Assembly: GCA_013306675.1 (NCBI GenBank)
Contig: JABLUY010000109.1
Span: 51,738 to 115,737 of the forward strand
Origin: Thraustochytrium sp. TN22
Lineage: Eukaryota; Sar; Bigyra; Thraustochytrida; Thraustochytriidae
Reading direction: 5' to 3'
DNA length: 64,000 nucleotides
Shown: positions 29,495 to 40,300 of the stretch, piece after piece
Position numbering within the stretch: position 1 is the stretch's first letter
Layout of the letters: each line of letters opens with the position of its first letter
Translations under genes and position numbers: made by a program
Notes under the pieces: model-generated
What the model was told of the DNA's origin: nothing
What the model saw: the letters and a program-made list of their open reading frames with translations, nothing else
Databases searched by the model: none

Positions 29495-32031
29495 CCTCCC
29501 GGCCCGTCGCGGGCTTCGCTGCGGCCGCCGTGGGCCCCGTCTGCGCGTGTGCGGGCGTCCCGCGCTGCGTCCCGGGCGCGCCCCCGCTTTCCGCGGCGCT
29601 GGGCGCCGCTCTGCGCCGCTCTGCGGCTGCCTGCCCGCCTTGCCTTTCTGCGCTGCGCTGCGCTGCGCTGCGCTGCGCTGTACGTGGGGGGGCTCACCCC
29701 CTGCAGCGAGCCGAGCGAGCCTACCTGCTGCCGCCCAGCCTCACCTCGCTCCCTGCCAGTGCGCCTGCTTCGCGGCTGCCCGAGGCCCGCGGGCCCTGGC
29801 CGGCGCCGGCCGCCCCGCGCACGAGCGCTTGCACGGGCGCGCGCGCTCCGCCCTGGCCTGGCCTCGCCGGGCCTCGTCGCCGCGCTCCGCGCCACCCGCT
29901 GCGCTGCCGCCGGCGCCGGCGTCGACCGAGTTGGTTGACCGCGCCGCGGCGGCGGCCTCCCGCGGCCCAGCTACGCGCGCCTCTCTCTCTCTTCCAGCGG
30001 CCCGGAAGTGAGACGAGACGAGACGAGACGAGCACGGCGCCGACGGCGACGGCGACGGCCGCGACGGCCACGGTCCGCGCGCCGCCCTGCCTGCCTGCCT
30101 GCCTGCACCGCGGCCGCTCCGCGCGCCAGCCAGCCCGCCTCGCCGGCGTCTCTCGCCTCGCCTCGCCCCCGCGCGGCGGCCGCCGGCCTGCCTGCCAGCG
30201 CGCGCCGCGCCCGCCCGACGGACCGGCGTGGCCGCGGCCTGGCCCTGGTCGGCCTCGCCTCGAGCGCCCCGCCCGCGCCGCGCCGTGTCCTCTGCCCGCC
30301 GCCGCCGCGCGCGCCGCCGCGCCGGCCCGTTCTGCCGCCGCGCCGCCGCCTCCCCGCTCCGCGCCGCGCCAAGCGCGCTTTCCGCGCTCCGCTCGAGCCT
30401 CGCCTCGCCTCGCCTCGCCTCGCGCGGCGCGCGCTGCTCCCCCTGGGCCTGCGGCGCCGCGCCGCGCCCAGGGTCCCCGCCGCCTCGTTCCATCTTCCCG
30501 CCCGCCCGCCCGGCAGCGCCTGCCTGCAGTGCCGTGCCTGCTGCGCGGCGCCGCTGGCCAGCGCGGCGGCGCGCGCGCGCGGCGCGCGGCGGCCGCGGGC
30601 GCGCGGCGGCCGCGGGCGCGCGGCCGGCGGGCTGCCGCGCGGCTGGCGCCCGCCGCGCCCCGGGAGGCCGCCGGCGCCGGCGGCGGGAGGGAGGGAGGGA
30701 GGGAGCCTGGCTCGGCCCGGTGACGCGCGCGGACAGCGGCACGATAGCGCGCGAGAGAGAGGGAGAGGCGAGCGCGGCGGGCGCGGCGAGGGAGGGAGGA
30801 GGAGGCGCGCGCGCGGGCAGGCGGACGGAGCGCGCGGGAGGCGGGGAGGCGAGGCGAGGCGAGGAGGCGAGGCGAGGCGAGGCGAGGCGAGGCGAGCCGG
30901 GGCGGTGCGGCGCGGGTTCCGGCTGACCACCGCTTGTGGTAGGCGCGCATGGCCGGAGATCGCTCGGTGCACAGGATGCACTCCCGCGCGCCTAACTGCG
31001 GCAAGGCGCTCGCTCAGCTGCAAGTTGAAGTTGGACTTGAAGCCGCAGCTCGGCTCGGGCTCAGGCTCAGCGCGCGCCGTCAGGCCCGGGGCTCGCGCCC
31101 TGGCCTCGCGGCCGCGCCTTGCCCGCGCCGGCCGGCTTACCGCGCCGCGCCGCGCCAGGGGCCCTCCAGGGTGGGAAGGAGGGCGCCGCGCGCGCCGCGG
31201 CCGCGCCGCCGCCGCGCCCCGACTCCCGAGTCCGAGAGCCTGACTGTTTGTGTTACTTTGTACCAGCAAGAAAAAGAAGACTTCGGAAGGAGCCGCCCTT
31301 TGGGCCTTCGGCCAGTTTAGTCGACTCGAGCCTCGAGGCGCACGAGCATCACGGACTCGAGACTTGCGCGAGGAAGATTGCGGCGGCGTGTGGCAGCCGG
31401 GTCCGGGCAAGGCGGGCCCGGCCGCGAGGGGCGCGTTAAGCCGGCGGACTCGAGCGAGCGGGAGGCCTCGGAGAGGACGGGCCCGGAGACGGCGGCGCGG
31501 CGGCGGGCGGCGTGCGCCAGCCTGCAGTGGCCGGACCTGCGACGGCGGTCACGGCGCCGCCGGGCCAGCCAGCGAGCGGCCGGGGCGGCGGGCCGAGGCA
31601 GAGGCCCAACGCGCGAGGCGAGGCGAGGCGAGGCCGCCGGCTGGGCTGCGCGGAGCGGAGCGGAGCGGAGCTGGCGGGCGGGGAGCTGGATGGCAGGAGC
31701 TGGATGGCAGGCAGGCCGAGGCTCGGATGGCTGGCAGGCCGAGGCTCGGATGACTGGCAGGCCGAGGCTGGAGGCTGAGCCTTGAGGAGATCAAATGGCG
31801 CAAGCGAATGCTACGATCTGGCGCTGATACCTACCTGCCAACCCAGACGGACGCGGGCTGGCCGGGCTGCTAGCTAGCTCTAGCTGGGTAGCTACGCTAG
31901 CTCTAGCCAGCAGCCAGCAGCGCCGCAGCCCAACCAAGCGTGGGCAGCCTCGCAGCCTCGAAGATCATTGACGATGGAACCAACTTGAACACAGTGTTAC
32001 CAACAGGGCAGGGCCATTCAGGGCAAGCGCA
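29495..32031. other. 2.5-kb extremely GC-rich spacer
   Basis: This stretch contains CGCTG repeats (about 29650-29680), GACGA repeats (30011-30032), CTCGC/GCGAG repeats (30403-30424, 30850-30897, 31610-31635) and long CpG runs. Large open frames on both strands here are compositionally biased Arg/Ala/Pro sequence and are not credible genes. Between 31676 and 31760 a GGCTCGGATG-type unit recurs. Confidence 0.6.
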
Positions 32032-33780
32032 TCACTGCAGCAGGGGCGGCGCGGCACCCCCAGTTTTGGCGGAAAGGACCGTGGCTGCGGAGGAGGAGGA
32101 GGAGGAAGAGGAGGTAGCCGCGGGGGCGACCGACTCAGGAACTGCAGAGCCGCCTCCGGACTCGGAGGCGCCTCCGCCGCCAGCCAGCGGCGGCGGGTCC
32201 ACGTAGCCGGCCGGGCGCAGCGGGTCGTCGGCGTTTAGCGCGCCCGAGGCTTCCAGCGCCTGCACGTCCTCGCTCGTTCGCAAATGCACGCGGCGCAAGT
32301 GCGACTTGAGGTTGGACTTATGACTCGAACGCTTCCCGCAGACAGGGCACTTGAAGGGCGCCAGCCGCTGGTGCACGGTGCGGAAGTGGTTGAGGAGGTT
32401 GCTGCGCTGCGAGAAGCGCCGCGCGCACGCGGTGCACGCGAATGGCTTCTGGCCCTCGTGCACGGTCGCCAGATGCACGGTGAGGCTCTTGCGCTCCGAA
32501 AACTCCTTGCCGCACCGCTCGCACTTGTGGTCGCGCTTCTTGGCGTGCACGTTGCGCACGTGCACGTTCAGCGTCTCCGGCAGCGCGAACGTCTTGGAGC
32601 ACTGGTCGCACCGGTAGTCGCGCCGGTTCTGGTGGATCGTCCGCATGTGCCGGTTCAGGTGCGACTGGTTCGAGAAGAGCTTGTCGCACTGCGTGCACGG
32701 GTGCTGAGCCAGTCGCTTCGCCGGGTGCTCCAGGTTCACGTGCTTGGCCAGGTCCTTGTCGGTCGCGAACGTCTTGCCGCACTCCTCGCACAAGTTCGAG
32801 TGCTCGAGCCGGATGTGCGGGATGAGCACCGCCCTGCTCGGCACGCTCATGCTACACACCGGGCACGTCATCGGCCCTTCCTCACCACGCCCGTCTTCGC
32901 TGCGCAGCAGCTGCTCCTCCAGCTCGTCCGCGGTTTGCACGCGGGGCACCATCGGGGCGTCCGCGTCGCGCCGCCCGACGGCGCCGAACGCCATGCGCTG
33001 CGACCCTGCGCGCTGCTGCATCGACTGCATTGTCGGCACATGCTGCTGCTGCAGCAGCAGCTGCTGCGTTGTCGCGGCCGACGTTGCGGACGAAATGTTG
33101 GCATTCATTGCCTGATGTCGCAGCGCCTGAATGCCGCTGCTCCCAGCGCCGCCGGCATGCAGCTCGTACGCGCCTGCGGCATGCGGGACATGCGGGGCCA
33201 GCGCGGCCTCGCCCTCGCCGGCCAGCGGCGCGCCCGCGCCCGCGCCGGCGCCCGCGCCCGCGCCCGCGTCCTCGAGGGCCCCGCTGGACTGCAACTGCCG
33301 GGGGTCCTGCTGCAATCCAGGCGGCACCACGCGGAGATGCATGTGACCTGCGTCCATCATGTGATGCGTGCCGAGCCCGAGGCCCGCCTCGTGCGCCATG
33401 CCAAGCCCGTGCCCGCCCGAGCTCTGCAGTTCGCGCTGCCGTTGCGCCTCGTGGCTCGCCAGCTCCCCGTCACCCAAGCCGCTGCCCTCCAGGCCCAGCC
33501 GGTGCGCCAGCGCGCCGTCCAGCGCGGACCCGCCGCGGCCGTCGCCCACGCGCGCGCGCTTCGTCGCACCGCCCGCGTTCGCGCGCCCGTGCTCGCTTGC
33601 GTCGTGGCCGAGCGTCTCCTGCTGCAGCTGCTGCTGCTCCATCCCAAGCGCGAGCAGCCCGTGTCCGTGCGCGCCGCCGCCAGAGCTGGCGCTGGCAGCG
33701 CCGGCAGCGCCGCTGCCGTCGGCGCCGCTCCCGCCCGCGCCGGGCCCGTACGCACCGGGCTGGCTGCGCTTGCGGGTCAT
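32032..33780 (-). CDS. Seven-finger C2H2 zinc-finger protein
   Basis: The protein has 582 residues from the ATG at 33780; the codon 18 bases further upstream is GTG, not ATG. About residues 300-500 carry seven consecutive C2H2 fingers, for example CEECGKTFATDKDLAKH, CTQCDKLFSNQSHLNRH, CDQCSKTFALPETLNVH and CERCGKEFSERKSLTVH. The first (CPVCSMSVPSRAVLIPH) and last (CPVCGKRSSHKSNLKSH) are also intact. Most end in HxxxH followed by short linkers. The N-terminal 290 residues are Gly/Ala/Gln/His-rich and disordered-looking, and the C-terminal 80 are Gly/Ser/Pro rich with a Ser run. A sequence-specific DNA-binding transcription factor is the natural reading; its targets are unknown. It differs from the other C2H2 gene of this window in finger number and linkers. 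Confidence 0.87.
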   Translation of the reverse strand: MTRKRSQPGAYGPGAGGSGADGSGAAGAASASSGGGAHGHGLLALGMEQQQLQQETLGHDASEHGRANAGGATKRARVGDGRGGSALDGALAHRLGLEGSGLGDGELASHEAQRQRELQSSGGHGLGMAHEAGLGLGTHHMMDAGHMHLRVVPPGLQQDPRQLQSSGALEDAGAGAGAGAGAGAPLAGEGEAALAPHVPHAAGAYELHAGGAGSSGIQALRHQAMNANISSATSAATTQQLLLQQQHVPTMQSMQQRAGSQRMAFGAVGRRDADAPMVPRVQTADELEEQLLRSEDGRGEEGPMTCPVCSMSVPSRAVLIPHIRLEHSNLCEECGKTFATDKDLAKHVNLEHPAKRLAQHPCTQCDKLFSNQSHLNRHMRTIHQNRRDYRCDQCSKTFALPETLNVHVRNVHAKKRDHKCERCGKEFSERKSLTVHLATVHEGQKPFACTACARRFSQRSNLLNHFRTVHQRLAPFKCPVCGKRSSHKSNLKSHLRRVHLRTSEDVQALEASGALNADDPLRPAGYVDPPPLAGGGGASESGGGSAVPESVAPAATSSSSSSSSAATVLSAKTGGAAPPLLQ

Positions 33781-34224
33781 GCTCTTGTTGATCTGCACCT
33801 CCAGCTGGCCGCTCTCTCATCAGGCTGGACAACTTTTTTCTTTCTTCGTTGCGAGTAGGCCGAAGGCTAACCACCACCGCTGCAGGCGGCCACGGTGAAC
33901 AGCCCACAGACGAGAAGAGCCACCGCCACCTTCTTGAACGTGTGCTTTCTCTCCGAGCAAAGCCCACGCACGAGTCTGACTGTGACGCTTCATTGAAGAT
34001 TGTCCCTACCCGACATGAAGAGCCCCAACGCAAGTCTTCGCACCGCACTGCGGGCTCTGCTTTTTCGATACCAGGTCGAAGCGCGCGCCCATCGGAGCTT
34101 GAGCTGCGAAGGACCACGTCTTCGCTCGATCAACCAATTCCTCGCTCGAGCAAGCAGTCCGACAGTCTCTCTTTCCCTCTTCCTCTACTAGGCGTAGGCA
34201 TAACATAAGAAAGTTGGGTCCAGA
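33781..34224. other. Spacer between seven-finger C2H2 and ELMO genes
   Basis: This 444-bp stretch is the 5' flank of the zinc-finger gene and the 3' flank of the ELMO gene, with lower GC than most spacers. I see no gene in it. Confidence 0.55.
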
Positions 34225-35235
34225 TCATGAGTTTGCGGCGTAGAGGCGACGACGCACGTTGGCCTCGAAGCGCGCAACATGCGTGTTGAACTGCATAATG
34301 TTGCGGTCGCTGACACGCCAGGTTCGCGAGAAAAACTCACGGAAATAATGGCCAAACTGCTCGGCGAAGACGGCCACGGCACGTGCGTGGAGGTCCGCGG
34401 ACGAGTCGTCCTTGATGACGCTGGGCAGGTCGTCGTTGTCCTCGCGCTCAAGCGCGTCGCCGGCGACGCGGATGGCAAAGAAGAGGTGGTCGAGCTGGCG
34501 CGTCTCGAACATGCGTAGCGTGGAGGTCGCCAAGTTGATGCCGGTAATGGCAAAACCGAGCTCTTCGTACAGGTTGAGGATGAGCCGCGCGGCGTCCTGA
34601 TAGCGCTCCACGAAGTGCACCAGGGCCTCGAGCGCGAGCAGGCCCATGCCGCGAAAGTCCGAGCCGGGCTGCGAGCCCTGGAAGCCGATGCGCTTCCACG
34701 CATCGCCGCGCGGCGGCTTCTCGCCAGGCAGCAAGCCGCGCCAGAGCCGCTGCAGCAGGTCGGCGTGCGCCGGGAGATCGGCGTCAAAGGCCGTGAGCCG
34801 TGACCGCTCCAGCTCGGCCAGAAAGGCGTTCGCCTTGCGCAGGTCCGCCAAGCACCGCTGCAGATGGCGCCTGCGCGCCGCGCCCGCAGGCATGCGCTTC
34901 ATGTCCATGATGTTGGTCGCCACGCTAGCCACGTCAAAGGTCTCGCTCGTCTGCACGTACACGACCTGGTGCACGTTCCGCAGCTGCTGCGTGAGCTGCA
35001 GGCTCGTGCCTACGGCTCGCGACATGCGCACCGAGTGCGCGCTCTCGCCGTCCAAGATACGCTGCACCTCGCAGCGCCCCGTCACCTGGTGCAGCACCCA
35101 CTTGAGCACGCGTCGCTCCAGCGACCATCGCGGGTCGTACGAGGCCAGCGCCAGCGACGTCTCGGCCGACGGCCGCCCCAGCGCCGTCACGAAGCTACGC
35201 ACGGGCTGCAGCTCGCCGCGCGGCTTCGTCGCCAT
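34225..35235 (-). CDS. ELMO/CED-12 domain protein
   Basis: The protein has 336 residues from the ATG at 35235. The ELMO signature lies around residues 180-215: WKRIGFQGSQPGSDFRGMGL followed by LLALEALVHF. The helical region then continues to about 265. Family knowledge: stand-alone ELMOD proteins act as GTPase-activating proteins for ARF/ARL small GTPases through an Arg in the WxxxGFQ-(x)n-DFRG block, which is present here (Arg in DFRG). Full-length ELMO proteins that work with DOCK are about 700 residues, so this is the short ELMOD-like type. The N-terminal 80 residues are not recognised. Upstream in-frame sequence is Ala/Arg repeat from a GCGCGGC microsatellite and was excluded. Confidence 0.9.
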   Translation of the reverse strand: MATKPRGELQPVRSFVTALGRPSAETSLALASYDPRWSLERRVLKWVLHQVTGRCEVQRILDGESAHSVRMSRAVGTSLQLTQQLRNVHQVVYVQTSETFDVASVATNIMDMKRMPAGAARRRHLQRCLADLRKANAFLAELERSRLTAFDADLPAHADLLQRLWRGLLPGEKPPRGDAWKRIGFQGSQPGSDFRGMGLLALEALVHFVERYQDAARLILNLYEELGFAITGINLATSTLRMFETRQLDHLFFAIRVAGDALEREDNDDLPSVIKDDSSADLHARAVAVFAEQFGHYFREFFSRTWRVSDRNIMQFNTHVARFEANVRRRLYAANS

Positions 35236-35860
35236 CGTACCTGCGTGCTGAGCAGCGCGGCGCGGTGCGGCGCGGCGCGGTGCGGCGCGGCGCGGCACGG
35301 CACGGCACAGCGCGGCGCGGCGCGGCGCGGCGCGGCGTCGTCGGCGCCCTCGCCTTTGCTGCCTGAGCCTGCCTAGCCTGCCTGTGCGCAGCCCCCGCTG
35401 ACTTGGGGTTCTGCCCGCGTGGCTCGCTTGCGTCCGAGTCCGAGTCCGAGTCCAAGGCCGAGTCGGTACTGCCCAAGCCAGCTCGCTTGGGAGCTCTACC
35501 CTAGCTAGCTGGCTGGCTGTGGCCGTGACCGCTCCGCGCGCGCCGCTGCTCGGGGACGAGCGCCGCCACGCCCGCGCGCCACGGCGCAGGCTTCAAGTGA
35601 GCTCGCGCGCCTCATGAGTCATCACTGCGCATCCTGCGGCTTCTTCGTCCTCGCAGTCAGCCTCCTCAGACACAGCTTGCCAGCCGCCATCATGACCAGT
35701 CACTGCAGAGACGAGTTCTACGCACAGTCATCGCGCAGCGCGCGCGAGCGCAGCCCTAAGCTGCTAAGCAGCGTGGCAAACTTGAACTCCTCCGAGGCCA
35801 TGGCCAGCAGCGGCCAGCAGCGGCCAGCAGCGCTCATGAGCCATGACCACTCTTTGCAAG

Positions 35861-35912
35861 TCTTGCGCTCGAGTCTTGCGCTCGAGTCTTGCGCTCGAGT
35901 CTTGCGCTCGAG
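35861..35912. repeat. 13-bp tandem repeat, four copies
   Basis: The unit TCTTGCGCTCGAG is repeated four times; each unit contains an XhoI-type palindrome CTCGAG. Confidence 0.93.
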
Positions 35913-36943
35913 CCTGCGAAGCCAAGTTCGCCCACGAGGCAACGAGCCGTGCGCAGGCCGAGGCCAGCAAGCTGACGTGGAGCCGGCAGCCGAGGCGAAC
36001 CGAGGCAAGAAGCCGCCCGGCCCGCCCGCCGGCGAGGCAGGCAAGCCGAGGCGCCCCGCCGGTCTACGCGCCCATGCGCGCCGTCACCCCGCGCTCGTAC
36101 CACCACTCCATTGCATTTCGAATTTCAAATCTGGCGCCACGCCAGGCCGAGCAAATTCAAATCTCACCTCCAAGCCAAAGCCAGCCTGACAGTGAGGCTG
36201 CCTCCGCAGTGGCCGCCACCGCCGCCGCCGCTCGCGCGTGCTTCCGGCGCGCGCGACCCGGCGTCCCTCGCCCGCGGCGCGGCGCGGCACGCGGCGCACG
36301 GCGCTGGCCTGGCCTGCCAGTGCAGCGGTGATGGTAGCCCGCGCACACCCGGCGGGTCTCGGCGGCGCGGCGCCGTCGCCGCCCTGCCGCGCGAGCCCGT
36401 CGGCGCCGGCGCCCGTTCTTCAAGTCCACGCGGAGCGAGCTCCGGGAGCGCCGGCGGGCGGGAGCGAGGCTCCGCTCCGCTCCGCTTCGGCGGCGGCGGC
36501 GGCGGCGGCGGCGGCGTTGGTGACGACAGCGGCGGCGCGGCGAGAAGGAGCGCGTGGCCCGAAGCGCCCCAAGCGGATAGGCCTGCGCACGCACGTGCCG
36601 TGTAGTTTCCGGCCGTGCCCCCGCGGGGAATCATGGCAGCGCCGAGGGGGTTCCGACGAAGTCAACTAATATGGCGGCAGGGCAGAAGGTTTCACCGATG
36701 GGGGCAGGAGGGGAGGCGAGCGCTCGGCGCGCGGAGGACATGTGGCGCCTGAGCTCAGGCTGAGAGAGGGAGCGACGGGGCGGCCGGGGCAGACGCCCTT
36801 GGAGGCCGCTCCCGCGCGCGCGGGAGGCGCGGCGGCGGCGTGGCGGCGCTGCGCGGCGGCCGGCGGCGCGGGCCCGGCCTGCGGCGGCGGCGCAGCGGCG
36901 GCGCTGCGCAAGCGGATCCAGCATCGGCCGCGGCGCGCCAGCG

Positions 36944-37001
36944 TCAACTCAACTCAACTCAGCTCGACTCGACTCGACTCGACTCGACTCAACTCAACTC
37001 G
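36944..37001. repeat. Pentanucleotide CTCAA/CTCGA array
   Basis: About eleven five-base units alternate in blocks between CTCAA and CTCGA, about 370 bp upstream of the cyclase start. Confidence 0.93.
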
Positions 37002-37096
37002 ACCCGGCGCGCGCGCGCGCGCGCGCGCGTGCGCGGAGTGCGCCAGGGGGCGCGCAGCGCGAGGGGGGCGGCGGAGGCCCGCCGCGCGAGGCGCGC

Positions 37097-37127
<31 letters not shown>

Positions 37128-37180
37128 TAGACGCACGTACGAAAAGGGGCGGGCGACGGCGGTGTCCAGGACTCCCTGGG

Positions 37181-37218
<38 letters not shown>
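37181..37218. repeat. TC dinucleotide microsatellite
   Basis: About eighteen TC units occur in the probable 5' leader or promoter of the cyclase gene, followed by further CTCT/CGCG runs to 37280. Confidence 0.95.
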
Positions 37219-37220
<2 letters not shown>

Positions 37221-37368
37221 GCGCGCGCGCGCGGCGCTCTCGCTCTCTCTCTCTCTTAGTCTCTCTCTTTCGCGCGCGCGGAGGCGCGAGCGCGGGCGCG
37301 AGCGCGGGCGCGGGGCCAGGCGCGGACGGCGGACGGCGGCAGGTCTGCCGGCGCGGTGAGAAGGCAAG

Positions 37369-40300
37369 ATGAAGGAGCTGGATGCGCTGCAGTTTTACCT
37401 GCCGGCGGTGGTGGCGCAGCACATTGCAAGGTGCCCGCGCGACACGGACGGGCCGTGGCGACCGCCGACGCAGAACTACGACAACATCGTGTGTCTGTTT
37501 GCGGACGTGAGCGGGTTCACGTCGCTGACGGAGAGGCTGTGCGAGCTGGGCCCGGACGGACTGGAGGAGCTGTCGGCGAACCTGAACAAGTTCGTGACGC
37601 AGATCGTCAAGACGGTGAGCAAAAGTGGCGGCGACGTGCTCAAGTTTGCCGGTGACGCGGTGATCGCGCTCTGGCCGGAGCCAGAGCGCGATGACATGAA
37701 CGAGTACACGCAGCGCGTGCAGCGCGCGGTGCAGTGCGCCGTGGACATCCAGCTGCGGCTGTACAAGTTCAACTTTAGCGTGTACGAAAAGGACACGGAG
37801 TTCCGCGACATCGAGACGCTCCCGGATGGGACGCTGGCGCCGCGCGAGAAGTTCGACCTGCAGGCGAAGCTGGGGCTCGGATCAGGCGACCTGAGCATTA
37901 TGCACCTGGGCGGCCACGGCGACCTGATCCAGCGCGAGCGCTTCGAGTACGTGGCGCTCGGGTCGGCGCTCATGGAGGCCATCGACAGCGAGAACTCGGC
38001 GCACCCCGGCGAGGTCGTGGTGAGCGCCGACGTCTGGTCCATGGTGGGCGACCTCTTCGTGCCAGAGAAGAAGCTGCCGAACGGCCGCGTCATCGTCAAG
38101 GAGTGGCGCAACGACCGCCGCGTGCCGTGGAAGACGTACGAGCGGTCCCTCCAGGAGAACGCCGAGACGGAGCGCAAGCTGTGGAAGTATGTGCCCAATG
38201 CCGTCATGCCGTACCTGCTGGAGACCAACGACGAGTTCTGGGCGCCTGAGCTGCGCACCGTCACCACGCTCTTCTTCAACCTCGGCATCAACATCCCGGA
38301 GCTCAACCGCGGCCAGCACTCGGAGATCCTCGCCGAGGTCTTTTACGAGATCCAGGGCGTCATTCTTGCCTACGAGGGCACCATCAACAAGTTCCTCGTC
38401 GACGACAAGGGCGCCACGCTCATCGCCGTCTTCGGCCTGCCGCCCTTTGCGCACGAGGACGACCCGCTGCGCGGCGTGCTCAGCGGCCTCAAGGTTCTTT
38501 ACAGCCTCTCGCGTCACAAGCTCCAGGGCGCCGTCGGCATCTCCACCGGACTCGCCTTTTGCGGCATCATCGGCCACGCCACCGGCAACCGCCGCGAGTA
38601 CTCGGTCATCGGCGACTCGGTCAACCTCGCCGCCCGCCTCATGCAGAACGCGCAGGACCGCAAAAGCACCATCCTTGTGGACCGCACCACCAAGCGCCGC
38701 CTCAAGGACACCTCTCTCGAGTTCATTCCGGTCGATGTCCAGGTCAAGGGTAAGCGCGACCCGGTGCAGTGCTACCAGATCAGCGCCTCCACGGCCGCGC
38801 AAGAGGCGCCCTCGTCGCAGCTCGCGCGCCTCGGCGAGCTGCGCCACTACAACGTTGTCGTCTCCGACATGCACAGGCAGAAATCGCGCAAGCGCTTCTC
38901 GCTCACACCCGTCTCCACGCCCGTGGAGATGCGCGCCCTCGAGGCGGAGCAGGTGCACCGCCTCAATGACACGAGCCGCTTCTTCCAGCGCAAGCTCCTC
39001 AAGGCGCGCGCGCACGCGGCGCACGTCAACGCCGCCAGTGCTGGCGCCGCCTCGGCGCAGGAGCAGCAGGAGCAGCAGCACCAAGCGGACCTCATCAGCG
39101 CCAACCGCAGCTTTCAGGCTTCCCGGGGTAGCGCCGGCCGCGGCCGCGGGGGCGGCCGCGGCGGCAGCAGCCCCGCCAAGTACGACGACCAGGCCGACGC
39201 CGCTGCTGACGACGATGGCATCGTCGGCGCCGAGGACGTCAAGCTCGCGCGCGTGCGCTACCGCAACAGGACCGAGGAGGTCGAGACCACCATTCCGTAC
39301 ACCGAGGGCCGCATGCAGACCGTGCTGGATCTCACCGAGGCCGCCATCGCGCGCCTCATCAACAAGGGCTTTATCGATTCCGAGGCCTCCGACCCGGCCT
39401 TTTACGAGCTCCTGCTCGTGCGCGATGCCGAGCGCTCCACGCTGCAGCCCGAGCGCCGCCTCGACACGTTGCCCTTTTCCAGCACCGAGATCCTCAGCAT
39501 GATCCTCATCAAGTTCGAGTCACGCCGCGAGATGGCGCCCTTGCAGGACGGGCCTGACGTGCACGGCTCCGAGTTTATTCGCGATCGCCTCGTCGCGCTG
39601 CAGGAGGACGTCTTCGCCGGCAACGGCGCGCGCATCGTGCTGCTCGACGGCGACCACGGCGTCGGCAAGACGCATCTCGTCGAGAACTTCCTCCTGAGCA
39701 CCGACGGCGCCGTCTACGAAGAGGGCGAGGCCGTTTTTGCCTACGCGCGAGGCAACCCCTTCGAGACTGGCCGCCAGGCGCGCCCCTTCTCGGTCTGGTC
39801 GCAGCTCCTCGACGAGCTCATGGAGCTCCCCGAGGCCGAGGCCGGCAAGACCTCGCGCGAAGACACGATCCGCAGCGCCATCAAGACCGCGCGCCGTATC
39901 TTCGGCGTCGCCACGGTTCCCATCACCATCGAGGCCAACCTGCACCTGCTCAACCGCATCATCCACACGCGCTTTCCGGGCGCCGCTCTCGAGGCCGACG
40001 ACGACGAGACCACCGCCACCGACGAGGTTGCGCCTGTGCTCGAGGCGCGCACCTCCTCACTCGGCGGGGGCTTCGGCTTCCGCAGCGCCGCCGCCGCTGC
40101 TGGCTCGGCCGCTGCCAAGCACACCAAGAAGACGCGCGGCCTCGCCAAGTCCAAGACCGTCACGGGCCCGGACGGCAAGCCCACGCGCGTGCGCGCGCTG
40201 GGCGTGCTCTGGGGCGCGAACGACGGAGCCGAGGAGGCCGTCCTCGATGACGGCGGTCCGCCCGCTGGCACCGCCGCGCTCACGGTGCGCGCCGCCCGCG

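Larger units (their letters stand above)
35236..37368. other. 2.1-kb repeat-rich spacer between ELMO and cyclase genes
   Basis: It holds a GGCGCGGTGCGGCGC-type array next to the ELMO start (35255-35340), GTCCGA repeats (35427-35452), a 13-bp array (35861-35912), a GGC run (36488-36516), a CTCAA/CTCGA array (36944-37001), a CG run near 37007-37029 and a TC run (37181-37218) that ends about 150 bp before the cyclase ATG. I see no gene in it. Confidence 0.6.

Noticed and set aside
29530-31410. Several overlapping open frames of 330-480 codons on both strands
   Set aside because: All are biased Arg/Pro/Ala products of CpG repeats and overlap one another, with no conserved block.
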